A stretch of DNA of 11,766 bases from Bacteroidales bacterium UBA5382 (GTDB lineage: Bacteria > Bacteroidota > Bacteroidia > Bacteroidales > Dysgonomonadaceae): positions 1 to 11,766 of the forward strand of contig DHOU01000034.1 in NCBI GenBank assembly GCA_002409745.1. The letters are read 5' to 3'. Under the pieces are notes generated by a model that did no database searches, was not told where the DNA came from, and was given only the letters and a program-made list of their open reading frames with translations. How positions within the stretch are numbered: position 1 is the first letter of the stretch; every line of letters begins with the position of its first letter. The translations under genes and the position numbers were made by a program. Shown here piece by piece: positions 1 through 7,735 of this stretch.

Positions 1-294
1 TTATCTTCCGATAGATTTGCTCGAAGCACATATAAGTGTACAGTATACGGTTGAGTGGCTTAATACATTATAGATTAACTCTTGATGCAAATTTTTAATA
101 GCATTTCTTCCGAGAGTGCCTTCTTTAAGAGAGAATTTTGCAAACCAGATTAAAGTATTTGCGTTTTATAAAACAATACCGGATAGCTTATTGTTGTATA
201 AGGCAAATAAAAAATATTCATCGGTAATTTCAATGTAATGTCAATTATATAACCTAATATCAATAGATGAGACATTTGATTTACCCACACTATT
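1..294. other. Gene-poor left edge and leader of the TonB receptor gene
   Basis: This AT-rich stretch holds no gene that I recognise. On the + strand an open frame from base 2 runs for 23 codons and ends with TAG at 71-73. It could be the C-terminal tail of a gene cut by the window edge, but it is too short to identify. On the - strand an open frame of about 57 codons between a TAA near 166 and the window start has no ATG and no recognisable motif. The rest looks like ordinary leader sequence for the receptor gene that starts at 295. Confidence 0.4.
271..278 (+). promoter_or_regulatory. Possible -7 box of the TonB receptor gene
   Basis: GACATTTG matches the Bacteroidetes -7 consensus TAnnTTTG at five of six defined positions and ends 16 nt before the ATG at 295. 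No convincing -33 TTTG element is visible at the usual spacing, so this is only a candidate. Confidence 0.25.
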
Positions 295-2679
295 ATGCAA
301 AAATTCGCTTTAATCGCCATATTGTTAGGCATTACTATCTTTTCTCACGCCCAAAAAGGCACTATCCGCGGGCGGGTATTCAATGAAAAAAATAACGAAC
401 CGCTCGAACTTGCCACCATCCAAATTCAGGAAACCACTACCGGCACAACCTCCGACTCGCTCGGGAACTTCACCTTTACCGGCGTAGAAGCGGGATTTGT
501 ACGCCTCGTCGTGAGCTACGTAGGTTTCCGCACGACCCTATCACCGGAGATTCAGGTGCAGGGAAACCAAACGGCTTTTATCGATATCGCGGTACCCGAA
601 TCTTCCGTTCTGATTAATGCCGTGGTGGTAACCCCGAAAGTCGATTTGAAACGCATCGAAAGTCCCCTCTCCCTCTTGACCGTGGGTGTGAAAGATATCG
701 AAAAGGCGGCGGGCGCCAACCGCGACGTATCGAAAATCATCCAGACCCTGCCCGGAGTGGCGGCTACTGATCCCAACCGCAACGACCTCATCGTGCGCGG
801 CGGAGGGCCGTCGGAAAATGTATTCTATTTGGATGGTATCGAACTGCCCGTTATCAACCACTTCGCCACGCAAGGGTCCTCGGGCGGCGCGGTGGGCGTG
901 GTCAATCCCGACTTTGTACGGCAAATCGATTTCTATACCGGCACCTTCCCCGCCAACCGTCCCAATGCCCTAAGCTCGGTGATGGAAATCCGGCAGAAAG
1001 ACGGCAGCCAAGACCGCATTCACACGAAGTTGTCCGTCGGCGCTTCGGACGCTGCTCTCACCATAGACGGCCCCATAGGCAAAAGATCGACGTTCATCGT
1101 CTCGGCACGCCAATCGTATCTCCAATTACTGTTTAAACTGATCGGACTGCCTTTTCTTCCCACCTACAACGACTTCCAATTGAAATATAAATACCGTATC
1201 GACCCGAAAAACGAGCTATCCTTTATCGGCATCGGCGCCATAGACAACATGACGCTGAACACGGCTTTACAAGACAAGGGCACGGAGGCGCAACGATATG
1301 TATTGGGATATCTACCCGTTTACCGGCAATGGAACTATGCGGTGGGAGCGGTATACAAGCATTTCGCGGAAAACTATCACGACACATGGGTATTGAGCAG
1401 GAACATGCTTCGAAACAACAATTTCAAATATCCCGACAACGACGATACGCAACCCCGCCTGTCCGATTACACCTCGGATGAGGCCGAAAACAAACTCCGT
1501 TTCGAACGGACATATTCGGGATTGCCCTTCAGGCTATTGGCCGGGGCGGGACTCCAATACGCGCATTATACCAATCAAACGTACCGGAAACGCTTCATCG
1601 ACGGCAATGCTTCCGAACTCCGTTACGCTTCGGATTTGGATTTATTCGGCTATCAAATTTTTGCACAGGCTTCCGATACTTATTTTGATGAAAAACTCTC
1701 CCTCTCGATAGGGGTCAGCTCGATCGGCTACAACTTCAACCGCAATATGCAGAACCCTATCGGACAGTTGTCTCCACGAATATCGGCATCGTATAAACTC
1801 GACAATCGATGGACTGTTAACGCCAATATCGGCCGATACGCCATGCGGCCCGCTTATACGACTTTGGGATACAAAAACGGTGACGGCGAATATGTCAACC
1901 GGAACGAAATGTTGAAGCACATCCTTTCCGATCAAGCAATCGCCGGAATGGAATATCTTCCCTCCGGAAAGATGCGTTTCTCCTTAGAGAGTTTCTACAA
2001 ACACTACCGCCACTATCCCCTATCGGTATCGGAAGGAGTAAGTATCGCCAGCAAAGGAACCGATTACGGACAGATCGGCGACGAAGAGATTGTCTCCACG
2101 GGAAAAGGTCGCGCATACGGGGTGGAGTTTTCCGGCAAGCTCATCGATTGGAACCGCCTCAACACGACCGTCACGTACACTTTTTTTCGCAGCGAGTTCA
2201 CCGATAAAAACGGCACGTACCGCCCTTCCGGTTGGGATACCCGCCACATGGTGAATGTGATAAGCAGTTATCGCCTTCCTAAGAACTGGCATTTGGCCAT
2301 GCGATGGCGTATGGTGGGCGGGGCGCCTTACTCCCCTATCGACAGCGATCTCTCGACAAACAAGGAAGCATGGGCTATCACCCGGCAAGTATATATCGAT
2401 TACAACAAGTTCAACTCGCTGCGACTGCGAAGCTCCCATCAGCTCGACGTGCGCATCGATAAGGAATTTTATTTCGATAAATGGGTGTTGAATGTATATA
2501 CCGACATCCAGAATGTATATAACTTCCAATCGCAAAACCCTCCGATTTACACCAATAAAGATGCAAACGGAGAGGTGATGGACGATCCCGCCGACCCGGA
2601 ACAAAAGCAACTGCTGCGCCAAATCGAGTCGTATAGCGGTACAATCCTGCCGACCATCGGAATTATCGTAAAGATATAA
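295..2679 (+). CDS. TonB-dependent outer-membrane receptor with N-terminal carboxypeptidase-regulatory-like domain
   Basis: This 794-residue protein is an outer-membrane, TonB-energised import channel; its ligand cannot be told from sequence. A signal peptide covers about residues 1-19 (hydrophobic core ALIAILLGITIF, then SHAQ). Residues 21-100 form a CarboxypepD_reg-like beta-sandwich (GTIRGRVFNE, then SDSLGNFTFTGV and SYVGF). The plug domain spans roughly 115-230, with IIQTLPGV, NDLIVRGGGP and VFYLDGIELP, the usual plug landmarks. The rest is rich in alternating aromatic beta-strands and makes up the 22-strand barrel. The chain ends in IIVKI rather than a terminal Phe. No SusD-like lipoprotein gene follows, so this is not a SusC/SusD glycan pair. 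It is better placed with stand-alone receptors for metal chelates, cofactors or peptides. A strong terminator hairpin follows, so it is probably transcribed alone. The start is the only ATG that gives a complete signal peptide. Confidence 0.9.
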   Translation: MQKFALIAILLGITIFSHAQKGTIRGRVFNEKNNEPLELATIQIQETTTGTTSDSLGNFTFTGVEAGFVRLVVSYVGFRTTLSPEIQVQGNQTAFIDIAVPESSVLINAVVVTPKVDLKRIESPLSLLTVGVKDIEKAAGANRDVSKIIQTLPGVAATDPNRNDLIVRGGGPSENVFYLDGIELPVINHFATQGSSGGAVGVVNPDFVRQIDFYTGTFPANRPNALSSVMEIRQKDGSQDRIHTKLSVGASDAALTIDGPIGKRSTFIVSARQSYLQLLFKLIGLPFLPTYNDFQLKYKYRIDPKNELSFIGIGAIDNMTLNTALQDKGTEAQRYVLGYLPVYRQWNYAVGAVYKHFAENYHDTWVLSRNMLRNNNFKYPDNDDTQPRLSDYTSDEAENKLRFERTYSGLPFRLLAGAGLQYAHYTNQTYRKRFIDGNASELRYASDLDLFGYQIFAQASDTYFDEKLSLSIGVSSIGYNFNRNMQNPIGQLSPRISASYKLDNRWTVNANIGRYAMRPAYTTLGYKNGDGEYVNRNEMLKHILSDQAIAGMEYLPSGKMRFSLESFYKHYRHYPLSVSEGVSIASKGTDYGQIGDEEIVSTGKGRAYGVEFSGKLIDWNRLNTTVTYTFFRSEFTDKNGTYRPSGWDTRHMVNVISSYRLPKNWHLAMRWRMVGGAPYSPIDSDLSTNKEAWAITRQVYIDYNKFNSLRLRSSHQLDVRIDKEFYFDKWVLNVYTDIQNVYNFQSQNPPIYTNKDANGEVMDDPADPEQKQLLRQIESYSGTILPTIGIIVKI

Positions 2680-2683
2680 AATA

Positions 2684-2721
2684 AACCGGGGGCGTCACTT
2701 CAAAGAGCGACACCCCCGGTT
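2684..2721. terminator. Bidirectional terminator between convergent genes
   Basis: A 13-bp stem with one mismatch pairs AACCGGGGGCGTC (2684-2696) with GACACCCCCGGTT (2709-2721) around a 12-nt loop. It lies 4 nt after the receptor stop and 20 nt from the end of the facing DJ-1/PfpI gene. On the - strand it is followed by a T-rich tract (TTTATTTTATA). On the + strand the trailing sequence is AT-rich but lacks a clean T run. It probably serves both genes. Confidence 0.8.
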
Positions 2722-2741
2722 ACAATTAATTACAATCCTTA

Positions 2742-3362
2742 TTATCGAGCGCTATTCAACGCTTTATCAATAGCCTCTGCAAATACCGGAAGATCATCCG
2801 GCACGCGGGAGGTAATCAAGTTTTTATCCGTCACCAAGGCCTGATCGAGGTACTTGGCTCCGGCCGCTTCCAGTTCACCTTGAATGGAATTAACGCCGGT
2901 CGTTGTCACACCTTTCAGCACACCCGCCGCGGCAAGCACTTGGGGACCATGGCAAATGGCCGCTACCAGTTTACCCGTATTGAAAAAGTTTTTTGCAAAT
3001 TCCACCGATGCCGGATCCTCTTTTAACTTGGCGGGAGCTTTGCCGCCCGGAATGATCAGGGCGTCGAAATCATCGGGAGTTACATCGCTAACGGCTTTAT
3101 CAATCACGATTTCGAAATCGCTGTTATACGCTTTTACCCTCCCGGTATCAGGACCTATTACGGTAATATTTACGCCTCTATTTGCCAGATAACCTATCGG
3201 CATATAAGCCTCGGCATCCTGAAACCCTTCCGTTACCAATACGGCAACATGACGTTCCGTTGAAGTTGAAGACTCGAACATGCTGTCCACCACTGCACTT
3301 TCCCTCTGCGTTGCGCCGGTAAGTCCTGACGCTAATAATACAATACCTAACATAAGCAACAT
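2742..3362 (-). CDS. DJ-1/PfpI family protein, probably exported
   Basis: The 206-residue product belongs to the class I glutamine amidotransferase-like DJ-1/PfpI superfamily, which includes intracellular proteases, glyoxalase/deglycase-type enzymes and stress proteins. The motif AICHGP places the nucleophile Cys at residue 137 in the nucleophile elbow, followed by His138. VTEGFQDAE holds the conserved Glu45, and IIPGGKAP (103-110) is the usual glycine-rich loop. The core from about residue 37 to the end matches the normal family length of about 165-180. The first 18 residues (MLLMLGIVLLASGLTGAT) are a hydrophobic segment like a signal peptide without the usual Lys/Arg. Two lysine codons lie just upstream in frame, but no start codon precedes them before a TAG. 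A cytosolic form starting at Met28 is the alternative. The gene converges on the TonB receptor and diverges from the toxin-antitoxin cassette. The substrate is unknown. Confidence 0.85.
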   Translation of the reverse strand: MLLMLGIVLLASGLTGATQRESAVVDSMFESSTSTERHVAVLVTEGFQDAEAYMPIGYLANRGVNITVIGPDTGRVKAYNSDFEIVIDKAVSDVTPDDFDALIIPGGKAPAKLKEDPASVEFAKNFFNTGKLVAAICHGPQVLAAAGVLKGVTTTGVNSIQGELEAAGAKYLDQALVTDKNLITSRVPDDLPVFAEAIDKALNSAR

Positions 3363-3452
3363 CTTTTTTAACTATTTTCTTTTATATATGAACACTAATC
3401 AGTTAATAAACAAATTGTTTCTGCTTATTGTTCAACTTTGTCCGTTTATTGT

Positions 3453-3464
3453 CATCTATAGATG
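3453..3464. promoter_or_regulatory. Palindrome upstream of the toxin-antitoxin promoter, possible operator
   Basis: CATCTATAGATG is a perfect 12-bp palindrome lying 18 nt before the -7 box of the antitoxin gene, in the expected -35 to -45 region. Type II antitoxins usually bind palindromes at their own promoter, so an autoregulatory operator is plausible. No second copy was seen, and the antitoxin has no recognised DNA-binding motif, so this is inference. Confidence 0.35.
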
Positions 3465-3482
3465 TTTCCGATAAAAAATCTG

Positions 3483-3490
3483 TATATTTG
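3483..3490 (+). promoter_or_regulatory. -7 box of the toxin-antitoxin cassette
   Basis: TATATTTG is an exact match to the Bacteroidetes -7 consensus TAnnTTTG, 20 nt before the antitoxin ATG. A transcript would start near 3497 with a leader of roughly 14 nt. No good -33 TTTG is seen at 19-21 nt upstream. Confidence 0.6.
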
Positions 3491-3510
3491 TACTCATAAA
3501 ATATACAATT

Positions 3511-3738
3511 ATGGATATTCAGAGTAGAAAACTAAATTTTATTCAAGAGTTTTTGCAGGTACAGAATGAAGAACTGATGTCCCGCCTCGAAAAGGTACTG
3601 TATGACTATCGAAGCCATCCCGAACCTTTGACTGTTGAAGAATTTAATAAACGAATCGAACAATCGCTTGAAGATTCCGAAAATGACAGGGTCATTGAGG
3701 CCGGACAATTACTTTCCGAAATAAATCAATGGAAATAA
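3511..3738 (+). CDS. Putative antitoxin of a type II toxin-antitoxin pair
   Basis: This small acidic, helix-rich protein of 75 residues is placed by its position: it has its own promoter and lies directly before a RelE/ParE-type toxin frame. The expected toxin ATG (3729) overlaps the last ten bases of this gene, a coupling typical of type II modules. The sequence has a long amphipathic helix around residues 5-30 (NFIQEFLQVQNEELMSRLEK). The segment LTVEEFNKRIEQSLEDSE at about 39-56 resembles the toxin-wrapping C-terminal helices of small Bacteroidetes antitoxins (consensus like S-x-E-E-F-x-x-R-I-x-x-S). No ribbon-helix-helix or helix-turn-helix motif is obvious. A good -7 box and a palindrome lie upstream. 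The family is not named with certainty, and the role rests mostly on context. Confidence 0.7.
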   Translation: MDIQSRKLNFIQEFLQVQNEELMSRLEKVLYDYRSHPEPLTVEEFNKRIEQSLEDSENDRVIEAGQLLSEINQWK

Positions 3739-4050
3739 AAATCTTTTGGACTGTGTTTGCAAAAAAAAGAATTAAAGAACATCTTTGATTATTATAAAGC
3801 TAACGCAAGTATTACCGTTGCGGAAAATCTTGTTAAGAGAATTGTAGAAACGACTCTCACTTTAGGTGACTATGCTGAAATCGGACAAAGGGAGGAGTTA
3901 CTTTTAGATCGAAAAGAAAACTTCCGATGCTTAGTGTATAAAAAATATAAAATCATCTATTGGTTCAATAAGAATAAAAATCGAATAGAAATTAGCGATA
4001 TATTCGACACAAGGCAAAATCCGATTAAAATAAGAAGATATAAAACTTGA
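3729..4050 (+). pseudogene. RelE/ParE-family toxin with a frameshift at an A8 run
   Basis: The downstream frame encodes an mRNA-interferase or gyrase-poison-like toxin of the RelE/ParE superfamily. It has KELKNIFDYYK, an ENLVKRIVE helix, YKIIYWF and the C-terminal hallmark ISDIFDTRQNP. The natural start should be ATG 3729, overlapping the antitoxin stop, giving MEIKIFWTVFAKK, which is the classic first beta strand of the family. That frame ends at a TGA (3786-3788). The C-terminal frame is +1 relative to it, and the only visible in-frame start there is TTG 3757. The two join perfectly if the A8 run at 3761-3768 had seven A's, restoring 106 residues, the usual family size. A protein starting at TTG 3757 (97 residues) would lack the first strand. 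Options are a real inactivating mutation, a homopolymer sequencing error, or slippage at the A run. The frame ends 3 nt before the convergent recG. Confidence 0.75.
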
Positions 4051-4053
4051 ATA

Positions 4054-6147
4054 TCAGCTTATCCTGCCCCAATCATAACGATTTCCGCTCAACCGGCTCA
4101 ATTCCTGTTTAAGCACCAAATGATCGGGATGTTCAAGAGCCGGGTCTTTATCGATGACCTCCTCCGCAATTTCACGCGCACGGAAAAGGATGTCGGTATC
4201 CCGTACCAAATCGGCCAGTTTAAGGGAAAAAGGAATACCGCTTTGCTGCGTTCCTTCCAAATCGCCGGGACCACGGAGTTTCAAATCGGCTTCGGCAATC
4301 ACAAATCCGTCGTTGCTTTCGGTCATGATCTCCATCCGTTTACGGGTATTGGCCGAAAGCTCGTAGGGTGTGATGAGGATGCAATAAGATTGGTCGGCGC
4401 CGCGCCCTACCCTGCCTCGCAACTGATGCAATTGCGACAGCCCGAAACGCTGCGCGCTTTCGATCACCATTACCGAAGCATTCGGAACGTTCACCCCCAC
4501 TTCGATAACGGTCGTCGACACCATTATCTGCGCTTTGTTGGTAATAAACTGTTGCATGACATCCTCTTTCTCTGTCGGCTTCATCCGCCCGTGCATCTTA
4601 CACACGGTAAACTCGGGAAAAGCCTCCCGAATATGCTTGAACCCGTCTTCCAGATTCTTCAAATCCATCTTTTCGCTTTCTTCAATCAGCGGATAGACGA
4701 TATACGCCTGCCGCCCGGCACGAATCTGTTCCCGGATAAACTGAAAAAGCGCCCCGCGCTTTTTATCGAAACGATGAACGGTCTGCACGGGCTTCCGTCC
4801 CGGGGGAAGTTCATCGATGACGGAAACGTCGAGATCGCCGTACACCGTCATGGCCAAGGTCCGAGGGATAGGGGTAGCCGTCATTACCAGCACATGCGGG
4901 GGACGGTCGTTTTTCGACCAAAGCGATGCCCGCTGGGCCACGCCGAAACGGTGCTGCTCGTCGATCACCACAAATCCGAGATTCTGAAACTGCACGACAT
5001 CCTCAATCAGCGCATGGGTACCGATGAGTATCGGCAGTTCGCCCGACTGCAACGCCTGATGAATCTTTTCGCGTTCTTTCTTCCGCGTGGAGCCGGTAAG
5101 CAATGCAACGGGAAGGCCGAGGCCGTCGAGCATCGAGCGAAACGTTTCGTAATGCTGCGATGCAAGGATTTCGGTAGGCGCCATCAAGCACGCCTGAAAC
5201 CCGTTATCAATAGCGATGAGCATACACATGAGCGCCACGAGTGTTTTGCCGCTTCCTACGTCGCCCTGCAATAGCCGGTTCATCTGCTTGCCCGACGCCG
5301 TATCGCGACGGATTTCACGAATAACCCTTTTTTGCGCATTCGTCAGTTCGAAAGGCAGTTTGGTGGCATAAAAAGCATTCAGATATTTCCCTACTTTTTC
5401 GAAAACGAAGCCCTTGAGTTTGGCTTTCCGGTCGGAAGCATAACGGACAATATTCAATTGAATATAAAACAGTTCTTCGAACTTCAACCGGAATTCGGCA
5501 TCCCGTAACAAAGGAGGGGACTTGGGAAAATGAATATTTTCGAGCGCATCATGGAAAGGCATCAGATGGGCGGCAGCGATCACATCGGGCGGGAGCGACT
5601 CGGGAACGCGTTCGCGGATCATACCGAAAGCATTATGAATAAGCTTTTGCACCGCTTTGGAATTAAGATAATTCCGCTTCATGTTTTCGGTGGTATTATA
5701 AAAGGCGAAAAGGCCTTCGGGGCGATCACCTTCGCTTTCATACGGGTCGATATCGGGATGCGCGATATTCCACCGGTTATTGAATAAGGAGGGCTTTCCG
5801 AAAACGATGTATTCCTGATTGAGCTTTAGCGAGTTCTCAATAAATTTAATTCCCTGAAACCATATCAAGTCTATGAAACCCGTGCCATCGGTGAAATGAG
5901 CCACCAAACGTCGTTTGCGTCCCTCTCCGAAAGTTTCGAAAGCGGTGATGCGGCCTTTGAGTTGAATGTACACCATCGAATTATCTATTTCGTGGATATA
6001 ATACATTCTCGTCCTGTCCACATACCGGTAAGGGTAGTAGCGCAACAGGTCGCCCAACGTAAAAACCTCGATCTCTTTATTGAGAATCGACGCACGCTTG
6101 GGGCCTACACCCGGAACAAACTTTATGTCGGTTTGCAGAATATTCAA
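4054..6147 (-). CDS. recG: ATP-dependent DNA helicase RecG
   Basis: RecG is a cytoplasmic superfamily 2 translocase that remodels stalled replication forks and branch-migrates Holliday junctions. At 697 residues it has the normal length. The N-terminus carries the GVGPKRA helix-hairpin-helix-like motif (13-19), followed by an OB-fold wedge domain (about 60-150). The motor follows: Walker A GDVGSGKT (295-302), DEQH box (396-399), TATPIPRT (423-430), a helicase C lobe with GRMKPTEKE, STTVIEVGVNVP, and QLRGRVGRG (motif VI), and the RecG C-terminal domain with LRGPGDLEGTQQSG. The start is TTG at 6147; the frame reads TAA-D-Y-D-L upstream and no ATG is available before about residue 48, past the conserved GVGP motif. 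Repeats of the CACAGAG type begin 19 nt upstream of this start. No -7 box of its own was found, so it may depend on transcription from glyA. The stop lies 3 nt from the facing toxin gene. Confidence 0.97.
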   Translation of the reverse strand: MNILQTDIKFVPGVGPKRASILNKEIEVFTLGDLLRYYPYRYVDRTRMYYIHEIDNSMVYIQLKGRITAFETFGEGRKRRLVAHFTDGTGFIDLIWFQGIKFIENSLKLNQEYIVFGKPSLFNNRWNIAHPDIDPYESEGDRPEGLFAFYNTTENMKRNYLNSKAVQKLIHNAFGMIRERVPESLPPDVIAAAHLMPFHDALENIHFPKSPPLLRDAEFRLKFEELFYIQLNIVRYASDRKAKLKGFVFEKVGKYLNAFYATKLPFELTNAQKRVIREIRRDTASGKQMNRLLQGDVGSGKTLVALMCMLIAIDNGFQACLMAPTEILASQHYETFRSMLDGLGLPVALLTGSTRKKEREKIHQALQSGELPILIGTHALIEDVVQFQNLGFVVIDEQHRFGVAQRASLWSKNDRPPHVLVMTATPIPRTLAMTVYGDLDVSVIDELPPGRKPVQTVHRFDKKRGALFQFIREQIRAGRQAYIVYPLIEESEKMDLKNLEDGFKHIREAFPEFTVCKMHGRMKPTEKEDVMQQFITNKAQIMVSTTVIEVGVNVPNASVMVIESAQRFGLSQLHQLRGRVGRGADQSYCILITPYELSANTRKRMEIMTESNDGFVIAEADLKLRGPGDLEGTQQSGIPFSLKLADLVRDTDILFRAREIAEEVIDKDPALEHPDHLVLKQELSRLSGNRYDWGRIS

Positions 6148-6165
6148 ATCATAATCTTATTGTTA

Positions 6166-6202
6166 CACAGAGAAACACAGAGTCTGCACAGAGGGCACAG
6201 AG
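6166..6202. repeat. Four CACAGAG units, left flank of the GxxExxxR remnant
   Basis: CACAGAG occurs four times, at 6166, 6176, 6187 and 6196, spaced 9-11 nt apart. The last two (6187-6202) form a 16-nt block whose inverse complement lies at 6408-6423 with one mismatch. Together they bracket the decayed GxxExxxR gene. From memory, tracts of this kind are often seen next to GxxExxxR genes in other bacteria; that association is recalled, not computed here. Confidence 0.75.
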
Positions 6203-6203
6203 T

Positions 6204-6390
6204 TTATAAGATATATCGTCTTATGCCATTTTTCAAAAGAGTTGTATTGAAGTTAATCAATAATCCGATATGCTTTTTTGCAAAACGCATATAAGTAAGA
6301 ATTTGCGCTTTCCAACATTCCGGGGCCTAATACTCTATGAACATTCATAGCATCGGCTATTATCTGCCCTGTAATCCTATTATAATCCAT
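6204..6390 (-). pseudogene. Remnant of a GxxExxxR-family protein with internal deletion
   Basis: Two out-of-frame pieces of one gene are visible on the minus strand. The first starts at ATG 6390 and reads MDYNRITGQIIADAMNVH, then RVLGPGMLESA, which is the typical N-terminus of the GxxExxxR family (I-x-x-A-x-x-V-H-x-x-LGPG-x-LE). It meets TAA at 6253-6255 after 45 residues. The second, in a frame shifted by one, spans 6266-6204 and reads GLLINFNTTLLKNGIRR to a TAA, the typical family C-terminus. An intact member has roughly 120-130 residues, so about 60-70 are missing from the middle, including the region expected to hold the D...ExK residues of this PD-(D/E)XK nuclease superfamily. The gene is therefore non-functional. 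CACAGAG-type repeats flank it in inverted orientation. It sits in line between glyA and recG. The role of intact members is not well established. Confidence 0.8.
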
Positions 6391-6407
6391 AATTAGATAT
6401 AATTTCT

Positions 6408-6423
6408 CTCCGTGCCCTCTGTG
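6408..6423. repeat. Inverted partner of the CACAGAG block, right flank of the GxxExxxR remnant
   Basis: CTCCGTGCCCTCTGTG is the inverse complement of 6187-6202 with one mismatch; 12 bases (6412-6423 against 6187-6198) match exactly. It lies 10 nt from the end of glyA, so the pair encloses the whole decayed gene in about 235 bp. Confidence 0.7.
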
Positions 6424-6433
6424 TTATCTTAAC

Positions 6434-7714
6434 CTACCATGCAAATAACGGAAAATCCTTCATCGTGGCATTTACTTTATCACGCACCGAAGCGATGGTT
6501 TTTTCGTTATCCGCATCGGAAAGCACCGTATCGATCAGTTCGACAATCAACTCCATCACGTCTTCTTTTGCGCCGCGGGTAGTAATGGCCGGCGTACCGA
6601 AGCGCAATCCGGACGTTTGGAAGGGACTACGGCTGTCGAATGGAACCATATTTTTGTTCGTGGTAATATCCGCCTGTACCAATGCTTTTTCAGCAACCTT
6701 CCCGGTCAGATCGGGGAACTTCGTGCGGAGGTCTACCAAAATACAGTGATTGTCTGTTCCGCCCGATACCACCTTGTAGCCTTTATCGATAAAAGCATTC
6801 GCCATCACGGCGGCATTCTTTTTCACCTGCGTCTGATAGGTTTTGAATTCGGGCTGCAATGCTTCGTAAAACGACACGGCTTTGGCCGCAATGACATGCT
6901 CTAGCGGACCGCCCTGTACTCCGGGAAAAACGCACGAATTAAGAATCGCCGACATTTTCTTCACTTCCCCTTTCGGAGTCTTTAAGCCCCAAGGATTGTC
7001 AAAGTCTTTTCCAAGAAGAATGATTCCTCCCCGCGGACCACGCAACGTTTTATGCGTCGTAGAAGTGACAATATGCGCATATTTCAACGGATTTTCGAGT
7101 AAGCCGGCAGCGATCAATCCCGCAGGATGCGCCATATCGACCATGAAGATAGCCCCTATTTCGTCAGCCACTTTACGAATGCGGGCATAATCCCATTCGC
7201 GTGAATAAGCCGACGCTCCGGCAATGATGAGTTTCGGCCGCTCGGCACGCGCCACCGTTTCGAGTTGGTCGTAGTCAACGCGCTGGTCTTCTTCGCGGAC
7301 ATTATATTCAAGAGGTTGATAAACCAATCCGGAGAAGTTCACAGGCGAACCATGCGATAAATGCCCTCCGTGTGAAAGATTCAATCCCATAAACTTATCT
7401 CCGGGATTCAAGCAAGCGAGGAATACCGCCATATTGGCCTGAGCGCCCGAATGCGGCTGTACATTCGCCCACTGGGCATGAAACAGTTCTTTCAACCGGT
7501 CGATGGCAAGCTGTTCGCTTAAATCGACCACTTCGCATCCCCCATAATACCGCTTGCCGGGATACCCTTCGGCGTATTTATTGGTCAATACCGATCCCAT
7601 CGCTTGCAACACTTCTTCACTGACGAAGTTCTCGGAAGCAATCAGTTCAATGCCTTTTACCTGACGTTGACGTTCTTTCTCTATGATCTCAAAGATCCGT
7701 GCATCTCTTTTCAT
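6434..7714 (-). CDS. glyA: Serine hydroxymethyltransferase
   Basis: This cytoplasmic PLP enzyme interconverts serine plus tetrahydrofolate with glycine plus 5,10-methylene-tetrahydrofolate, the main source of one-carbon units. The 426-residue length is normal. Visible landmarks are [10 protein letters not shown] (21-30), [15 protein letters not shown] (45-59), [13 protein letters not shown] (192-204) and the PLP-binding site [14 protein letters not shown] (217-230), with the Schiff-base lysine at 222. The start was set at ATG 7714 ([10 protein letters not shown]). The frame stays open upstream to 7852, but that extension only translates a non-coding repeat element ([10 protein letters not shown] and similar), so the longer start is rejected. 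A -7 box at 7905-7912 predicts a structured leader of about 180 nt that contains the repeat element. No terminator is visible after the stop, so readthrough into the GxxExxxR remnant and recG is possible. Confidence 0.97.
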   Translation of the reverse strand: MKRDARIFEIIEKERQRQVKGIELIASENFVSEEVLQAMGSVLTNKYAEGYPGKRYYGGCEVVDLSEQLAIDRLKELFHAQWANVQPHSGAQANMAVFLACLNPGDKFMGLNLSHGGHLSHGSPVNFSGLVYQPLEYNVREEDQRVDYDQLETVARAERPKLIIAGASAYSREWDYARIRKVADEIGAIFMVDMAHPAGLIAAGLLENPLKYAHIVTSTTHKTLRGPRGGIILLGKDFDNPWGLKTPKGEVKKMSAILNSCVFPGVQGGPLEHVIAAKAVSFYEALQPEFKTYQTQVKKNAAVMANAFIDKGYKVVSGGTDNHCILVDLRTKFPDLTGKVAEKALVQADITTNKNMVPFDSRSPFQTSGLRFGTPAITTRGAKEDVMELIVELIDTVLSDADNEKTIASVRDKVNATMKDFPLFAW

Positions 7715-7735
7715 CTGTTTTATTTTTAGAAATTT

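Noticed and set aside
1..170. Short open frames at the left edge on both strands
   Set aside because: The + frame ending at 73 has only 23 codons and the - frame of about 57 codons lacks a start codon; neither shows a recognisable motif.
295..2679. SusC-type starch or glycan receptor
   Set aside because: There is no SusD-like gene next to it, the protein is shorter than typical SusC proteins of about 1000 residues, and the next gene is convergent.
3408..3420. AT-rich dyad AAACAAATTGTTT in the divergent intergenic region
   Set aside because: Such low-complexity dyads arise easily in AT-rich spacers, and it is not placed at any recognised promoter box.
4120..5274. Long + strand open frame of 384 codons inside recG
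   Set aside because: It is antisense to the well-conserved helicase domains of recG, and its translation is rich in His, Arg and Phe with no domain, as expected for a shadow frame.
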